DNA from: Chloroflexota bacterium
GTDB lineage: Bacteria; Chloroflexota; Dehalococcoidia; SZUA-161
Assembly (NCBI GenBank): GCA_030668425.1
Contig: DAOUTY010000115.1
Location: 1-5,953, forward strand
DNA: 5,953 nucleotides
Direction: 5' to 3'
In this document: piece by piece, positions 1-5,914 of the stretch
Layout: every line of letters begins with the position of its first letter
How positions within the stretch are numbered: the stretch's first letter is position 1
The notes under the pieces: model-generated
Seen by the model: only the letters and a program-made list of their open reading frames with translations
Told to the model about the DNA's origin: nothing
Databases searched by the model: none
Made by a program: the position numbers and the translations under genes

Positions 1-528
1 GCCCCATGCGGTATCTACTGCGGGGCCTGCGATATGATGCTGGGCAGGAGCAGGGAGCAGGCACGGGAGATGTACAGGATTCTCAATGGCTTTAACTTCG
101 CGGATGTCGGCCCTTTCTTCATGGGAACAGAGCAGGAGAAGGTAACGGACTTCCTGAAAATACTGGAGCAATGGAGCACGGGGGATAAATGCCCCGGCTG
201 CCTGGCAGGAGGAGGTAATCCGGCATGTCCAATTAAAACCTGCTCCAATGAGCATGGCTTTCTGACCTGTGCCGAGTGCGAGGGCATGCCCTGTAAGCGA
301 AGCGCGGAAAATGAAAATCTGTTCCAGGATGCGGCTGGTTTTTTGGAGCTAATCACGAAAAGGTACGCCAGTTGGAATATCAGCAACCTTGAGCGAATAA
401 AAGAAGTCGGATACCGTCAATTCATTGACGAGATGCAGGAAAAGGTTAAAGACGGGCTTATGACCAGTGATGTGATATCAGATGAGATGGTCTTTACTGA
501 AGCCTTTAAAAAGCTGCAGGGGCAGTAG
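1..528 (+). CDS. DUF3795 cysteine-rich protein (5' end cut by window)
   Basis: The frame is open from the first base to TAG at 526-528, giving 175 visible residues. The visible part begins APCGIYCGAC, the usual N-terminal signature of DUF3795 proteins, so only a few residues and the start codon are probably missing. An internal ATG at 34 would discard this motif and is not the start. Ten cysteines are visible at residues 3, 7, 10, 64, 67, 76, 81, 90, 93 and 98, in the family's pattern: CGxxCGxC, then CPGC, CPIKTC, and CAECEGMPC. They suggest a bound metal (zinc or an Fe-S cluster), but the ligand is not shown by sequence. The C-terminal third (NLERIKEVGYRQFIDEMQEK) matches the family's NLE.IK..G helix. 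No signal peptide or membrane segment is visible. The function of DUF3795 is unknown; these proteins are common in anaerobic bacteria and archaea. It ends 177 bases before the next gene, so co-transcription is uncertain. Confidence 0.9.
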   Translation, partial: APCGIYCGACDMMLGRSREQAREMYRILNGFNFADVGPFFMGTEQEKVTDFLKILEQWSTGDKCPGCLAGGGNPACPIKTCSNEHGFLTCAECEGMPCKRSAENENLFQDAAGFLELITKRYASWNISNLERIKEVGYRQFIDEMQEKVKDGLMTSDVISDEMVFTEAFKKLQGQ

Positions 529-541
529 CAACTGCATCCCC
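519..541 (+). other. Imperfect hairpin over the stop codon of the DUF3795 gene
   Basis: GGGGCAGT (519-526) can pair with ACTGC + CCC (531-540), with a two-base AT bulge and an AGCA loop. It overlaps the TAG stop. No T-run follows, so it is not a standard intrinsic terminator. It may be an RNA end-structure or chance. Confidence 0.25.
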
Positions 542-616
542 GGGAAGCTGGTATTTTCCTCTGCTCGCTGTGGATTATAACATCATAACCGGAGGACGCG
601 TGCACTCCTCGATTTC

Positions 617-645
617 TTGTGTCAGCATACGTATCGCAGTAGAAT
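617..645 (+). promoter_or_regulatory. Candidate sigma-70-type promoter for the decarboxylase-like gene
   Basis: TTGTGT (617-622) is a weak -35 box (3 of 6 consensus positions). It is followed by exactly 17 bases and then TAGAAT (640-645), a good -10 box (5 of 6). Transcription would start near 652 and leave a leader of about 54 bases before ATG 706. The rest of the 529-705 gap holds no gene that I can see. A heptamer direct repeat overlaps the -10 region and is listed separately. The call rests on consensus match and placement only. Confidence 0.35.
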
Positions 646-651
646 ATCGCA
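632..651 (+). repeat. Heptamer direct repeat TATCGCA around the -10 box
   Basis: TATCGCA occurs at 632-638 and again at 645-651, 13 bases start to start, on either side of and touching the candidate -10 box. The palindrome ATACGTAT (627-634) overlaps the first copy. This placement would suit an operator, but a 7-base repeat can arise by chance. Confidence 0.3.
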
Positions 652-692
652 AGACACTCAAAAATAGAACGGCGTACAGGCAAATCTCAGCA

Positions 693-703
693 AGGGGGAG
701 AGG
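693..703 (+). promoter_or_regulatory. Ribosome binding site setting the ADC-like start
   Basis: AGGGGGAGAGG ends two bases before ATG 706, and its GGGGGAG core (694-700) lies five bases upstream. This supports 706 as the start. Confidence 0.7.
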
Positions 704-705
704 CA

Positions 706-1473
706 ATGGAAGGAGAATTCTTCAAAGGGGTAATGCAGCTTGAGGTCACGGCAGGGGCTTTCAAGGGGAAGGTGCCCATATTCTACTATGACAACACCTC
801 TATGACGGCCATCTTCACAGCGTCCACCGCTAAAGTGAGGCAGTACCTGCCCCACCCGGATATGAATCTAATCGAGTTTGTGCCGGGGCGATGCCTGGTG
901 GCGTTCACCGCCTTCGAGTACCGCAGGACCGACATCGACCCCTACAACGAGTTCAGCATCGCCTGCCTGGTCAAGTTCAGGCAGATACAGATTCCGGGCA
1001 TCTCGGTCGCCCGGCAGATGCTGACGCGGTGCTTTCCCGCATATGTCTGGCACCTTCCCGTGACCACGGAGATCGCCAGGGCCGGGGGCGTGGAGCTCTA
1101 CGGATACCCCAAGTTCATCGGGGACATCGAATTCCAGAGAGACGAGGAATGGATACAGTGCAGCCTGGCCGAAAAGGGCAGTGAGATCCTGAGGCTGAGG
1201 GGCAGAGTCCTGCCGACCTCAAAGGGGAAGCCCATGAGGTATGTTACCTACTCGGTGAAAGACGGGATACCCCTGGTGACGAACGTGTGGGTGAATCCCC
1301 TCGACTTCGCGCAGAGCACCAACAGGAGCCACGCCGAAATTGAGATCGGGACCGGCCACGAGATATGCGACGAGTTGAGGGGCATCGGCCTCAGCACAAG
1401 GCCCATAATATACCAGTACAGCCCTTCCAACGAGGCGATTCTCTTCGCCGGCAGGAACCTGATGGACAGGTAA
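706..1473 (+). CDS. Acetoacetate decarboxylase family protein (ADC-like)
   Basis: This 255-residue protein is close to the usual ADC length of about 245-260. The core signature is GGVELYGYPKFIGDIEF at residues 128-143. It aligns with the Clostridium ADC segment carrying the Schiff-base lysine, so Lys136 is the likely catalytic residue. Tyr80-Asn-Glu82 aligns with the Y-x-E that carries the conserved active-site glutamate of ADC. Phe137 replaces the second lysine, which in true ADC lowers the pKa of the catalytic one, and I see no clear match to the active-site arginine near the N-terminus. A Schiff-base enzyme of the wider ADC-like superfamily is therefore safer than acetoacetate decarboxylase itself. 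No signal peptide or membrane segment is seen, so it is probably cytoplasmic. ATG 706 is preceded by a strong purine-rich ribosome site (693-703). Translation ends with tandem stops, TAA then TAG (1471-1476). It converges on the leftward operon with 47 bases between stops. Confidence 0.88.
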   Translation: MEGEFFKGVMQLEVTAGAFKGKVPIFYYDNTSMTAIFTASTAKVRQYLPHPDMNLIEFVPGRCLVAFTAFEYRRTDIDPYNEFSIACLVKFRQIQIPGISVARQMLTRCFPAYVWHLPVTTEIARAGGVELYGYPKFIGDIEFQRDEEWIQCSLAEKGSEILRLRGRVLPTSKGKPMRYVTYSVKDGIPLVTNVWVNPLDFAQSTNRSHAEIEIGTGHEICDELRGIGLSTRPIIYQYSPSNEAILFAGRNLMDR

Positions 1474-1508
1474 TAGCGCTTTCCGCAGAGCACAGCCTTT
1501 TACAGACG

Positions 1509-1520
1509 CGCCCGCGGGCG
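1509..1520. repeat. 12-bp GC palindrome between convergent genes
   Basis: CGCCCGCGGGCG is a perfect palindrome. It abuts the stop of the small leftward gene (TGA at 1523-1521) and lies 35 bases after the ADC-like stop. Folded as RNA it gives only a 4-bp stem with a CGCG loop, and no T-run follows on either strand, so a bidirectional intrinsic terminator is not well supported. Confidence 0.3.
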
Positions 1521-1976
1521 TCACCAGAAAGAGAGGATGCGCCTCAACGGCCTCTCAAGTAATAGCTCGGCCTGCACGAGGCTGTCCGAGAACCTTATCA
1601 GCGGAGGCAGCACCGAACCTGAACGGCTTGCAAGCTTGAGCGCGGGGCCGGATCCCGGCATCACCAGCTTTGCTACCAGCGGCGCAGAAAGCCTGACAAA
1701 CGGGGCTGATATGGCTGCCCAGAATGACAAAAGCCCCGTTGCCAGTTTGGATTCGGCGATGTGTCCCAGGAGTTTTATCATGTCGGGCAGTACAGGCGAC
1801 AGGCCCTCCACCGTTTTGACCAGGCTATCCCGCGTCTCCGGGCGAGACACGACAGACTTCAGGAATCCTCTGGGCAGCGCACCCAGGACCGGGTCCAATA
1901 TCTTCAGCGCGGGCAGCACAATCGGCGCCAGTCTCACCTTCTCCAGCTCATCCAGCATTTCCACTATTGTTGCCAT
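1521..1976 (-). CDS. Small cysteine-free helical protein, third gene of FAD/Fe-S operon
   Basis: I do not recognise this 151-residue protein with confidence. It is rich in Leu, Ala, Pro, Val and Ser, basic overall, has no cysteine, and looks like a series of amphipathic helices separated by prolines (for example LAPIVLPALKILDPVLGALP at residues 16-35). The stretch LLSFWAAISAPFVRLSAPLV (82-101) is the most hydrophobic part and could touch a membrane, but an arginine interrupts it and it is not a clear transmembrane segment. SFW occurs at 84-86 and again as the last three residues. A faint likeness in character to DUF1641 proteins, which accompany some redox operons, is only a guess. ATG 1976 lies two bases after the Fe-S gene's TAG, with GGGGG at 1984-1988 as a plausible ribosome site. 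The spacing argues for a partner or membrane-anchor role with the two upstream proteins. The long rightward frame opposite it (1537-2022) lacks recognisable motifs. Confidence 0.75.
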   Translation of the reverse strand: MATIVEMLDELEKVRLAPIVLPALKILDPVLGALPRGFLKSVVSRPETRDSLVKTVEGLSPVLPDMIKLLGHIAESKLATGLLSFWAAISAPFVRLSAPLVAKLVMPGSGPALKLASRSGSVLPPLIRFSDSLVQAELLLERPLRRILSFW

Positions 1977-1978
1977 AT

Positions 1979-3217
1979 CTAAACCCCCATGGACTCCGCA
2001 ACCAGTTCAGTTATATCCTTGACTTCGATCGTCTCCCTCGCTTTTCCGAGTACGTTCATGAAATGCGTCTTGCAGAACGGGCACGACGACGCCAGGACAG
2101 ACGCGCCGGTCTCCTTTATCAAGGGAATTTTCTCAGTTCCTATGGCCATCGCAAGCTCCGGGTTGGTGTCTTTCAGGCCTCCGCCCGCACCACAGCACCA
2201 TGCCGCGTGCTGGGTGGGATACATCTCGACCAGCTCAACGCCGGGGATCGCTTTCAAGATGTCTCTGGGCTCATCGTAGACACCCATCACCCTTCCCAGA
2301 TGGCAGGGGTCGTGATAGGTCACTTTACTGTCGATCCGGCGTTTGAGCTTTATCTTCCCCGCTTTAATTAACTGAGCCACCAGCTCGCTTATGTGCAGGA
2401 CCTTGAATGGAAGGTCCCCCGCGACTTTGGGCCAGTCCCTGCTTATCGCCATGTAACCCTCGGCACACGCGGTGACAAGGCGCCTGACATTCTTTTCTTT
2501 CAGCAAATCCACGTTGTGCCTGATCATCTTCTCCGCTGCATCCACATTCCCCGCCCTGAGCAGTGGCGACCCGCAGCACCATTCGCCGGGGAGGACAGCG
2601 TAGTCGATTCCCGCACCCTTCAATATCTTCGCGCTAGACAGGGCTATCTCCTGTTTCCTGTAGGCGGCGTTACAGCCAACGAAGAGAACTGTGTCAGCGG
2701 TTTGGGATATGTCAAGACCTTCCGCCCATCTCACCCTGTCAGCGTGCGGTTCCCCGTAGGGGTTGTGGTTTTCCTCAGCGCTCGCGGCTATCTTCTTGAT
2801 CGCCTCCGGCTGCAGCCCGAGATCAACGCAATCCGCACGCATAGCCTCCAGGATTCCCACCGAGAGAACGGGGTCTAACGACGCGCCGAACGCGTTCATG
2901 ATCGGAGGCACAACGGTCTTGAGAGCGGTTCCTCCCATCTGGGCCACCAGATTGCCAAAGGGCTTACATATCTCCTCACAGGCAGCACACGTAGTGCAGT
3001 TATAGATGCAGTCGGCGACCTCTCCGGAGTATTTGAGTGTTCCGTTCAGCAGATAAAAAGCTATCGTGTTGTGGCCTCGCGCCGAGCTGTCCTCGAACCG
3101 GAGCTGTTCGTAGACCTGGCATATTCTGTAGAACCCGGCCTCGTCACTGACGGTCTGTGTGCACATCGAGCAGTGATTGCACAACCACGCTTCCTGTTTG
3201 CATTCTTCCAGTCTCAT
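1979..3217 (-). CDS. GlcF/HdrD-like iron-sulfur protein with two CCG domains
   Basis: This 412-residue electron-transfer subunit has the layout of GlcF/HdrD-type proteins: an N-terminal ferredoxin-like part, then two cysteine-rich CCG domains. The second ferredoxin motif is canonical, with Cys74, 77, 80 and 84 followed by KP. The first is unusual: Cys13, 16 and 19 are followed by Cys33 and not by the normal CxxxCP. CCG domain 1 has Cys181, Cys214-Cys215 and Cys251, but the expected final cysteine is Gly254 (CAEGY). CCG domain 2 is complete: HDPCH at 302-306, WCCG at 340-343, and CPFC at 379-382. There is no signal peptide or membrane span. In this family such proteins take electrons from an FAD subunit and pass them to a quinone, disulfide or other acceptor; the acceptor here is unknown. 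The start overlaps the FAD gene stop as ATGA (3217-3214), with ribosome site GAGGAGGG at 3228-3221, indicating translational coupling. Confidence 0.92.
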   Translation of the reverse strand: MRLEECKQEAWLCNHCSMCTQTVSDEAGFYRICQVYEQLRFEDSSARGHNTIAFYLLNGTLKYSGEVADCIYNCTTCAACEEICKPFGNLVAQMGGTALKTVVPPIMNAFGASLDPVLSVGILEAMRADCVDLGLQPEAIKKIAASAEENHNPYGEPHADRVRWAEGLDISQTADTVLFVGCNAAYRKQEIALSSAKILKGAGIDYAVLPGEWCCGSPLLRAGNVDAAEKMIRHNVDLLKEKNVRRLVTACAEGYMAISRDWPKVAGDLPFKVLHISELVAQLIKAGKIKLKRRIDSKVTYHDPCHLGRVMGVYDEPRDILKAIPGVELVEMYPTQHAAWCCGAGGGLKDTNPELAMAIGTEKIPLIKETGASVLASSCPFCKTHFMNVLGKARETIEVKDITELVAESMGV

Positions 3218-4722
3218 TCGCCCTCCTCTAGGCCAAGCCCCAGGACGCCCGGATTCATTATGTTGTTGGGATCCAGTGTTTTCTTGATCGCCTTCATGAA
3301 CGCAATATATTCGGGTTTGAATCTTTTCATCAGAAATTGACTCTCCTTTCCAATCCGGTACAGCGCTGCATAACCGGTGTCCATGTAGGACTCCACTATC
3401 TCGTTATACATGTCTTGAGCTTGTTTGACCTTTTCAGGGTCCATGAAGTTAGCAGGCGTCATTGCAAATGTATTGGAAATCCCACCTCTGCCAAGAATTT
3501 GAGCGAAAAGGAAGAAGTGCTCAGCCCCTATTAAAGGTACAGAGCCGCTTAATGCATCTTCGTTTTTTTGCATGATTTCTAATGCCTTACCCACTACTTT
3601 CTGCCATTGAGGGAGATGGGCTATCGAACAGGTATCACTGCCATTTGGCCCCATGACTTTACCAAATGTTCCCCCTCCCATCCACTCTGTCTCATTTTTT
3701 ATTGATATGCCCAGAGCGCGAGTTAATCCTGCCACCGGTAAAGCTATGCCACCAAACTCTTTTGCCATTTTGTCTATGGCCTTTTTTTGTGCTTTAAATA
3801 TGTCTCTGTCATAGGCCTCGGTGGCAAAAATGGCAATATCTCTCTCTCCCACCAGCGGGGCAATGATTTTTTTTATAGAATCAGGAAGAGTGTAATAAGC
3901 AATACCCCACAGGTCCGTGACATAACCGTGCCATTCCAGCTTGAATACGAATTTAAGCTCGGAATCTGTATCGGGGAAGGTATAAGCGAGGGTATCGGAG
4001 AACTCAGGAATTGGGTACGTTCTCATAGTGAATTCTGTTATTACCCCGAACGCTCCGGCGCTTCCCAAGAATATGCCGACCAGATCTGGGCCGTTGCAAT
4101 ATCTGTAATACCAATCCTTTACCCTGGTGTTTGCCAGGGAGCCGGTCTCTATAATATCCCCGTTCGGCAGAACCACCTGCAGATTCAGGATATTCTCATT
4201 AAGCCACCCATACTTCGGGCTGTTTATGGAGAAACAGTTACCGCCAATTCCCCCTCCCAGCGAAGCTCCAAGGAAACCATGGGGCCCTCGAACGCCGGAA
4301 GTAACGCCCTTCTTTGCAAGCTCATGGTGCAGTTCCCCCCACCTTATCCCAGGCTGAACTCTCACCGCGTTTAATCCTTCCTGAAAATCGAGGACACGGT
4401 TCATATCCGTCATATCGAGGATTACGCCGCCTGTTTTCTTGAGAGGAGTTGCGGCACCCGTCATGTCCCCGCCTCCTCCCCTGGCTATGAGAGGAACTTT
4501 ATGCCTGTTTGCCAGTTTAACAATTTTCGAGACTTCTTCGGCAGAGTGAGGTTTGACCACTAAATCAGGGGGCCCATATTTATCAGACAGGGGATGAAAG
4601 AAGGTACCGGCAAAATCCTCTATTGCGTAGGTCCATCTAATGACATCATCTGCTCTTACAAACTTTTCCCCGACTATTCCTTCCAAATCCCTGGCCAGCT
4701 TTTTTCTTTCAGCTTCTTTCAT
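3214..4722 (-). CDS. FAD-linked oxidase/dehydrogenase, GlcD-like (VAO/PCMH fold)
   Basis: This 502-residue flavoprotein is of normal length for FAD-linked oxidases related to glycolate oxidase GlcD and D-lactate dehydrogenase. Visible parts, numbered from ATG 4722, are the FAD-binding PP-loop RGGGGDMTGA (81-90), the second FAD segment GPHGFLGASLGGGIGGN (146-162) followed by LQVVLPNGDIIETG (181-194), LGSAGAFGVITEFTMRTYP (219-237), and the C-terminal family signature DPNNIMNPG (484-492). I see no obvious covalent-flavin histidine. The substrate, probably a 2-hydroxy acid or an alcohol, cannot be told; the GASLGGGIGGN stretch departs from the usual GGNVAENAGG of GlcD. Electrons should pass to the Fe-S protein encoded next. 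ATG 4722 has ribosome site AGGGGAGAG directly upstream; a TTG at 4764 would add 14 residues without family likeness. The gene is lower in GC (about 48%) than its neighbours and carries several A-tracts on the coding strand. Confidence 0.93.
   Translation of the reverse strand: MKEAERKKLARDLEGIVGEKFVRADDVIRWTYAIEDFAGTFFHPLSDKYGPPDLVVKPHSAEEVSKIVKLANRHKVPLIARGGGGDMTGAATPLKKTGGVILDMTDMNRVLDFQEGLNAVRVQPGIRWGELHHELAKKGVTSGVRGPHGFLGASLGGGIGGNCFSINSPKYGWLNENILNLQVVLPNGDIIETGSLANTRVKDWYYRYCNGPDLVGIFLGSAGAFGVITEFTMRTYPIPEFSDTLAYTFPDTDSELKFVFKLEWHGYVTDLWGIAYYTLPDSIKKIIAPLVGERDIAIFATEAYDRDIFKAQKKAIDKMAKEFGGIALPVAGLTRALGISIKNETEWMGGGTFGKVMGPNGSDTCSIAHLPQWQKVVGKALEIMQKNEDALSGSVPLIGAEHFFLFAQILGRGGISNTFAMTPANFMDPEKVKQAQDMYNEIVESYMDTGYAALYRIGKESQFLMKRFKPEYIAFMKAIKKTLDPNNIMNPGVLGLGLEEGE
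3221..3228 (-). promoter_or_regulatory. Ribosome binding site of the Fe-S gene inside the FAD gene
   Basis: GAGGAGGG on the minus strand ends three bases before ATG 3217. It lies within the last codons of the FAD oxidase gene, whose TGA overlaps the start as ATGA. It fixes the Fe-S start and implies coupled translation. Confidence 0.75.
3563..3874 (-). repeat. Cluster of coding-strand A-tracts in the FAD gene
   Basis: Runs of seven A (3563-3569), seven A (3782-3788) and eight A (3867-3874) lie on the coding strand. In frame, two read CAA AAA AAC and CAA AAA AAG, which match A_AAA_AAC and A_AAA_AAG slippery heptamers. All code normally for Gln-Lys-Asn, Gln-Lys-Lys and Ile-Lys-Lys-Ile, and the reading frame is intact through them. 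Confidence 0.5.
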
Positions 4723-4725
4723 ATT

Positions 4726-4734
4726 CTCTCCCCT
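4726..4734 (-). promoter_or_regulatory. Ribosome binding site deciding the FAD gene start
   Basis: AGGGGAGAG on the minus strand lies three bases before ATG 4722, with the GGGG core seven bases away. It favours 4722 over the in-frame TTG at 4764. Confidence 0.75.
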
Positions 4735-4752
4735 GATAAAGAGTATCTCCCA

Positions 4753-4810
4753 AGAGCAGGTCAATACAGAGAGGACGGGGGAAAGCTATCTCCTGCTCTC
4801 AACCCCGCCC
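4753..4810 (-). other. Interleaved inverted repeats in the FAD operon leader
   Basis: Two arm pairs interlock upstream of the FAD gene. AGAGCAGG (4753-4760) pairs with CCTGCTCT (4792-4799), a perfect 8-bp match. GGACGGGG (4773-4780) pairs with CCCCGCCC (4803-4810) with one mismatch. The order permits a pseudoknot-like fold or two mutually exclusive hairpins in the leader RNA. No known riboswitch was recognised and chance is possible. The 4723-4857 gap holds no gene. Confidence 0.3.
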
Positions 4811-4827
4811 TTGAATTGAAACTCACG

Positions 4828-4857
4828 CTACTAAAACCTGAATAACTCACATTCGGG
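4828..4857 (-). terminator. Weak candidate intrinsic terminator after the SDR gene
   Basis: Directly after the SDR stop, the minus strand reads CCCGAAT (4857-4851), a 7-base loop, ATTCAGG (4843-4837), then TTTTAG. The stem has one C-A mismatch and the T-run is only four bases, so it would be a weak terminator. It fits a transcription break between the SDR gene and the FAD operon. Confidence 0.35.
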
Positions 4858-5865
4858 TCATTTCTTCCCTTGTGCTCGCCGCCACTCGATATATAGCCTT
4901 GTTCCCTCCTCCATCGGAACCTTGGGCTCCCATCCCAGTTCCTCTCTGGCTTTTGTGCCGTCGAGGTACAAGCCCTTGTTGAGAAACTTCAGCGCGGAAC
5001 GTGTCAGGTACGGCATTTCCTTCACGCGGCGCAGCCTCGCCCACCCCTCCATGAGCGAACACCAGGCGTAGCCCACAGCGTATGGAATGGTTACCTGGCG
5101 CTTCTTCGAACCCACGGCCTGGACCATGGCCGCTGCAAAGTCTTTCAATCTTATCTCGTGATTGGCAGACACGTTATACACCTGTCCTTCCGCCCGGTCA
5201 CTCGTTGCTGCCATGATAATTATGTCAACAGCATCTGAGACATAGATAACGCTGTATCTGGGATTCAAGTCCCCCGGCCATACGATAATAGGCATCGATA
5301 TTTGACGGAAGACCCGGTCAGCGAGCAGCCTGTCCCTCGGCCCATATATCACCCCTATCCTGATCATCGAGACCGGGATTTTGCCCTGCTTGTGGTATTC
5401 GAACGCTAAATCTTCCGCCTTCAGCTTGGCATAGTCATAGTAGGAATCCGGCCCGAAGACCACGTAGCGAGTTGTGGATTCACAGGCAGGGGTATCCCCC
5501 TCGCAGTGCTTGCCGTGGACAGTGCCGGTGCTGACGTGGAGAAAACGCGAGACTCCAGCCTCAGCGCTGGCCCTGAGCATGTTCTCAGTGCCTTTCACGA
5601 TCGCCGAGTGAAAATATTTCCACGCCCCCCAGCCGGGAGTAACCCTCGCCGCGGCGTGATATACCACGTCAATGCCTTCGACCTCGGGCCGCAGGCTGTC
5701 ATAGTCCTCGATGTCACCGATAACGATCTCAGCCGCCGTAGTCTTCAAATGACTGATGTCCGAGGAACTCCGGGCCAGGGCACGCACTTCGTGGCCCTGC
5801 TCCAGCAATCGCTCCACCAGGTGACTTCCTAAAAATCCGGTACCCCCTGTAACCAGCGTCTTCAT
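4858..5865 (-). CDS. NAD-dependent epimerase/dehydratase family protein (extended SDR)
   Basis: This 335-residue extended short-chain dehydrogenase/reductase has the expected parts. Numbered from ATG 5865, these are the nucleotide-binding motif TGGTGFLG (6-13), an acidic D51 in GDIEDYDSL, the HAAA segment (70-73), catalytic-type Ser112 in HVSTGTVHG, and the pair Tyr145-xxx-Lys149 in YDYAKLKAE. The C-terminal TKAREELGWEPKVPMEEG (304-321) is typical of sugar-nucleotide epimerase and 3-beta-hydroxysteroid-dehydrogenase/dihydroflavonol-reductase-like members. Glycine-rich TGGTGFLG with a following LAR suggests NAD(P) binding, but the cofactor preference is not certain and the substrate cannot be told. 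No signal peptide or transmembrane segment is clear, so it is likely cytoplasmic. ATG 5865 is preceded by AGGAG (5874-5870). An in-frame GTG at 5880 would add five residues that come before the Rossmann strand and is less likely. It lies 135 bases upstream of the FAD gene on the same strand. Confidence 0.92.
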   Translation of the reverse strand: MKTLVTGGTGFLGSHLVERLLEQGHEVRALARSSSDISHLKTTAAEIVIGDIEDYDSLRPEVEGIDVVYHAAARVTPGWGAWKYFHSAIVKGTENMLRASAEAGVSRFLHVSTGTVHGKHCEGDTPACESTTRYVVFGPDSYYDYAKLKAEDLAFEYHKQGKIPVSMIRIGVIYGPRDRLLADRVFRQISMPIIVWPGDLNPRYSVIYVSDAVDIIIMAATSDRAEGQVYNVSANHEIRLKDFAAAMVQAVGSKKRQVTIPYAVGYAWCSLMEGWARLRRVKEMPYLTRSALKFLNKGLYLDGTKAREELGWEPKVPMEEGTRLYIEWRRAQGKK

Positions 5866-5869
5866 ATTA

Positions 5870-5874
5870 CTCCT
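5870..5874 (-). promoter_or_regulatory. Ribosome binding site deciding the SDR start
   Basis: AGGAG on the minus strand lies four bases before ATG 5865. It favours this ATG over the GTG 15 bases further upstream. Confidence 0.65.
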
Positions 5875-5882
5875 GTCCACCG

Positions 5883-5914
5883 ATAAAAATGGCGCCTGAG
5901 TCAGACCGCCTCAG
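5883..5914 (-). terminator. Weak hairpin plus T-run upstream of the SDR gene
   Basis: On the minus strand CTGAG (5914-5910) can pair with CTCAG (5900-5896) across a 9-base loop; alternatively GGCG (5910-5907) can pair with CGCC (5894-5891). ATTTTTAT (5890-5883) follows. Five T after a short stem could be a weak terminator of a gene lying to the right. Evidence is thin. Confidence 0.25.

Noticed and set aside
1474..1520. Bidirectional intrinsic terminator between the convergent genes
   Set aside because: Only a short GC palindrome is present and no T-run follows on either strand.
1537..2022. Rightward open frame of 161 codons opposite the small helical gene
   Set aside because: It has a composition typical of an antisense shadow (Ser, Thr and Pro-rich), no clear ribosome site, no family motif, and crosses from the small gene into the Fe-S gene. 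The leftward frame has operon spacing and a start fitted to the Fe-S stop.
3787..4374. Rightward open frame of 195 codons inside the FAD oxidase gene
   Set aside because: It lies wholly opposite well-conserved FAD-binding motifs and has no recognisable domain of its own.
4736..4764. TTGACC-17 bases-CTTTAT on the minus strand as a promoter for the FAD gene
   Set aside because: The -35 box is good, but the -10 box matches only 3 of 6, and transcription would start within the ribosome site, leaving almost no leader.
4723..4764. Longer FAD oxidase starting at TTG 4764
   Set aside because: The extra 14 residues have no family likeness, and a strong ribosome site sits directly before ATG 4722.
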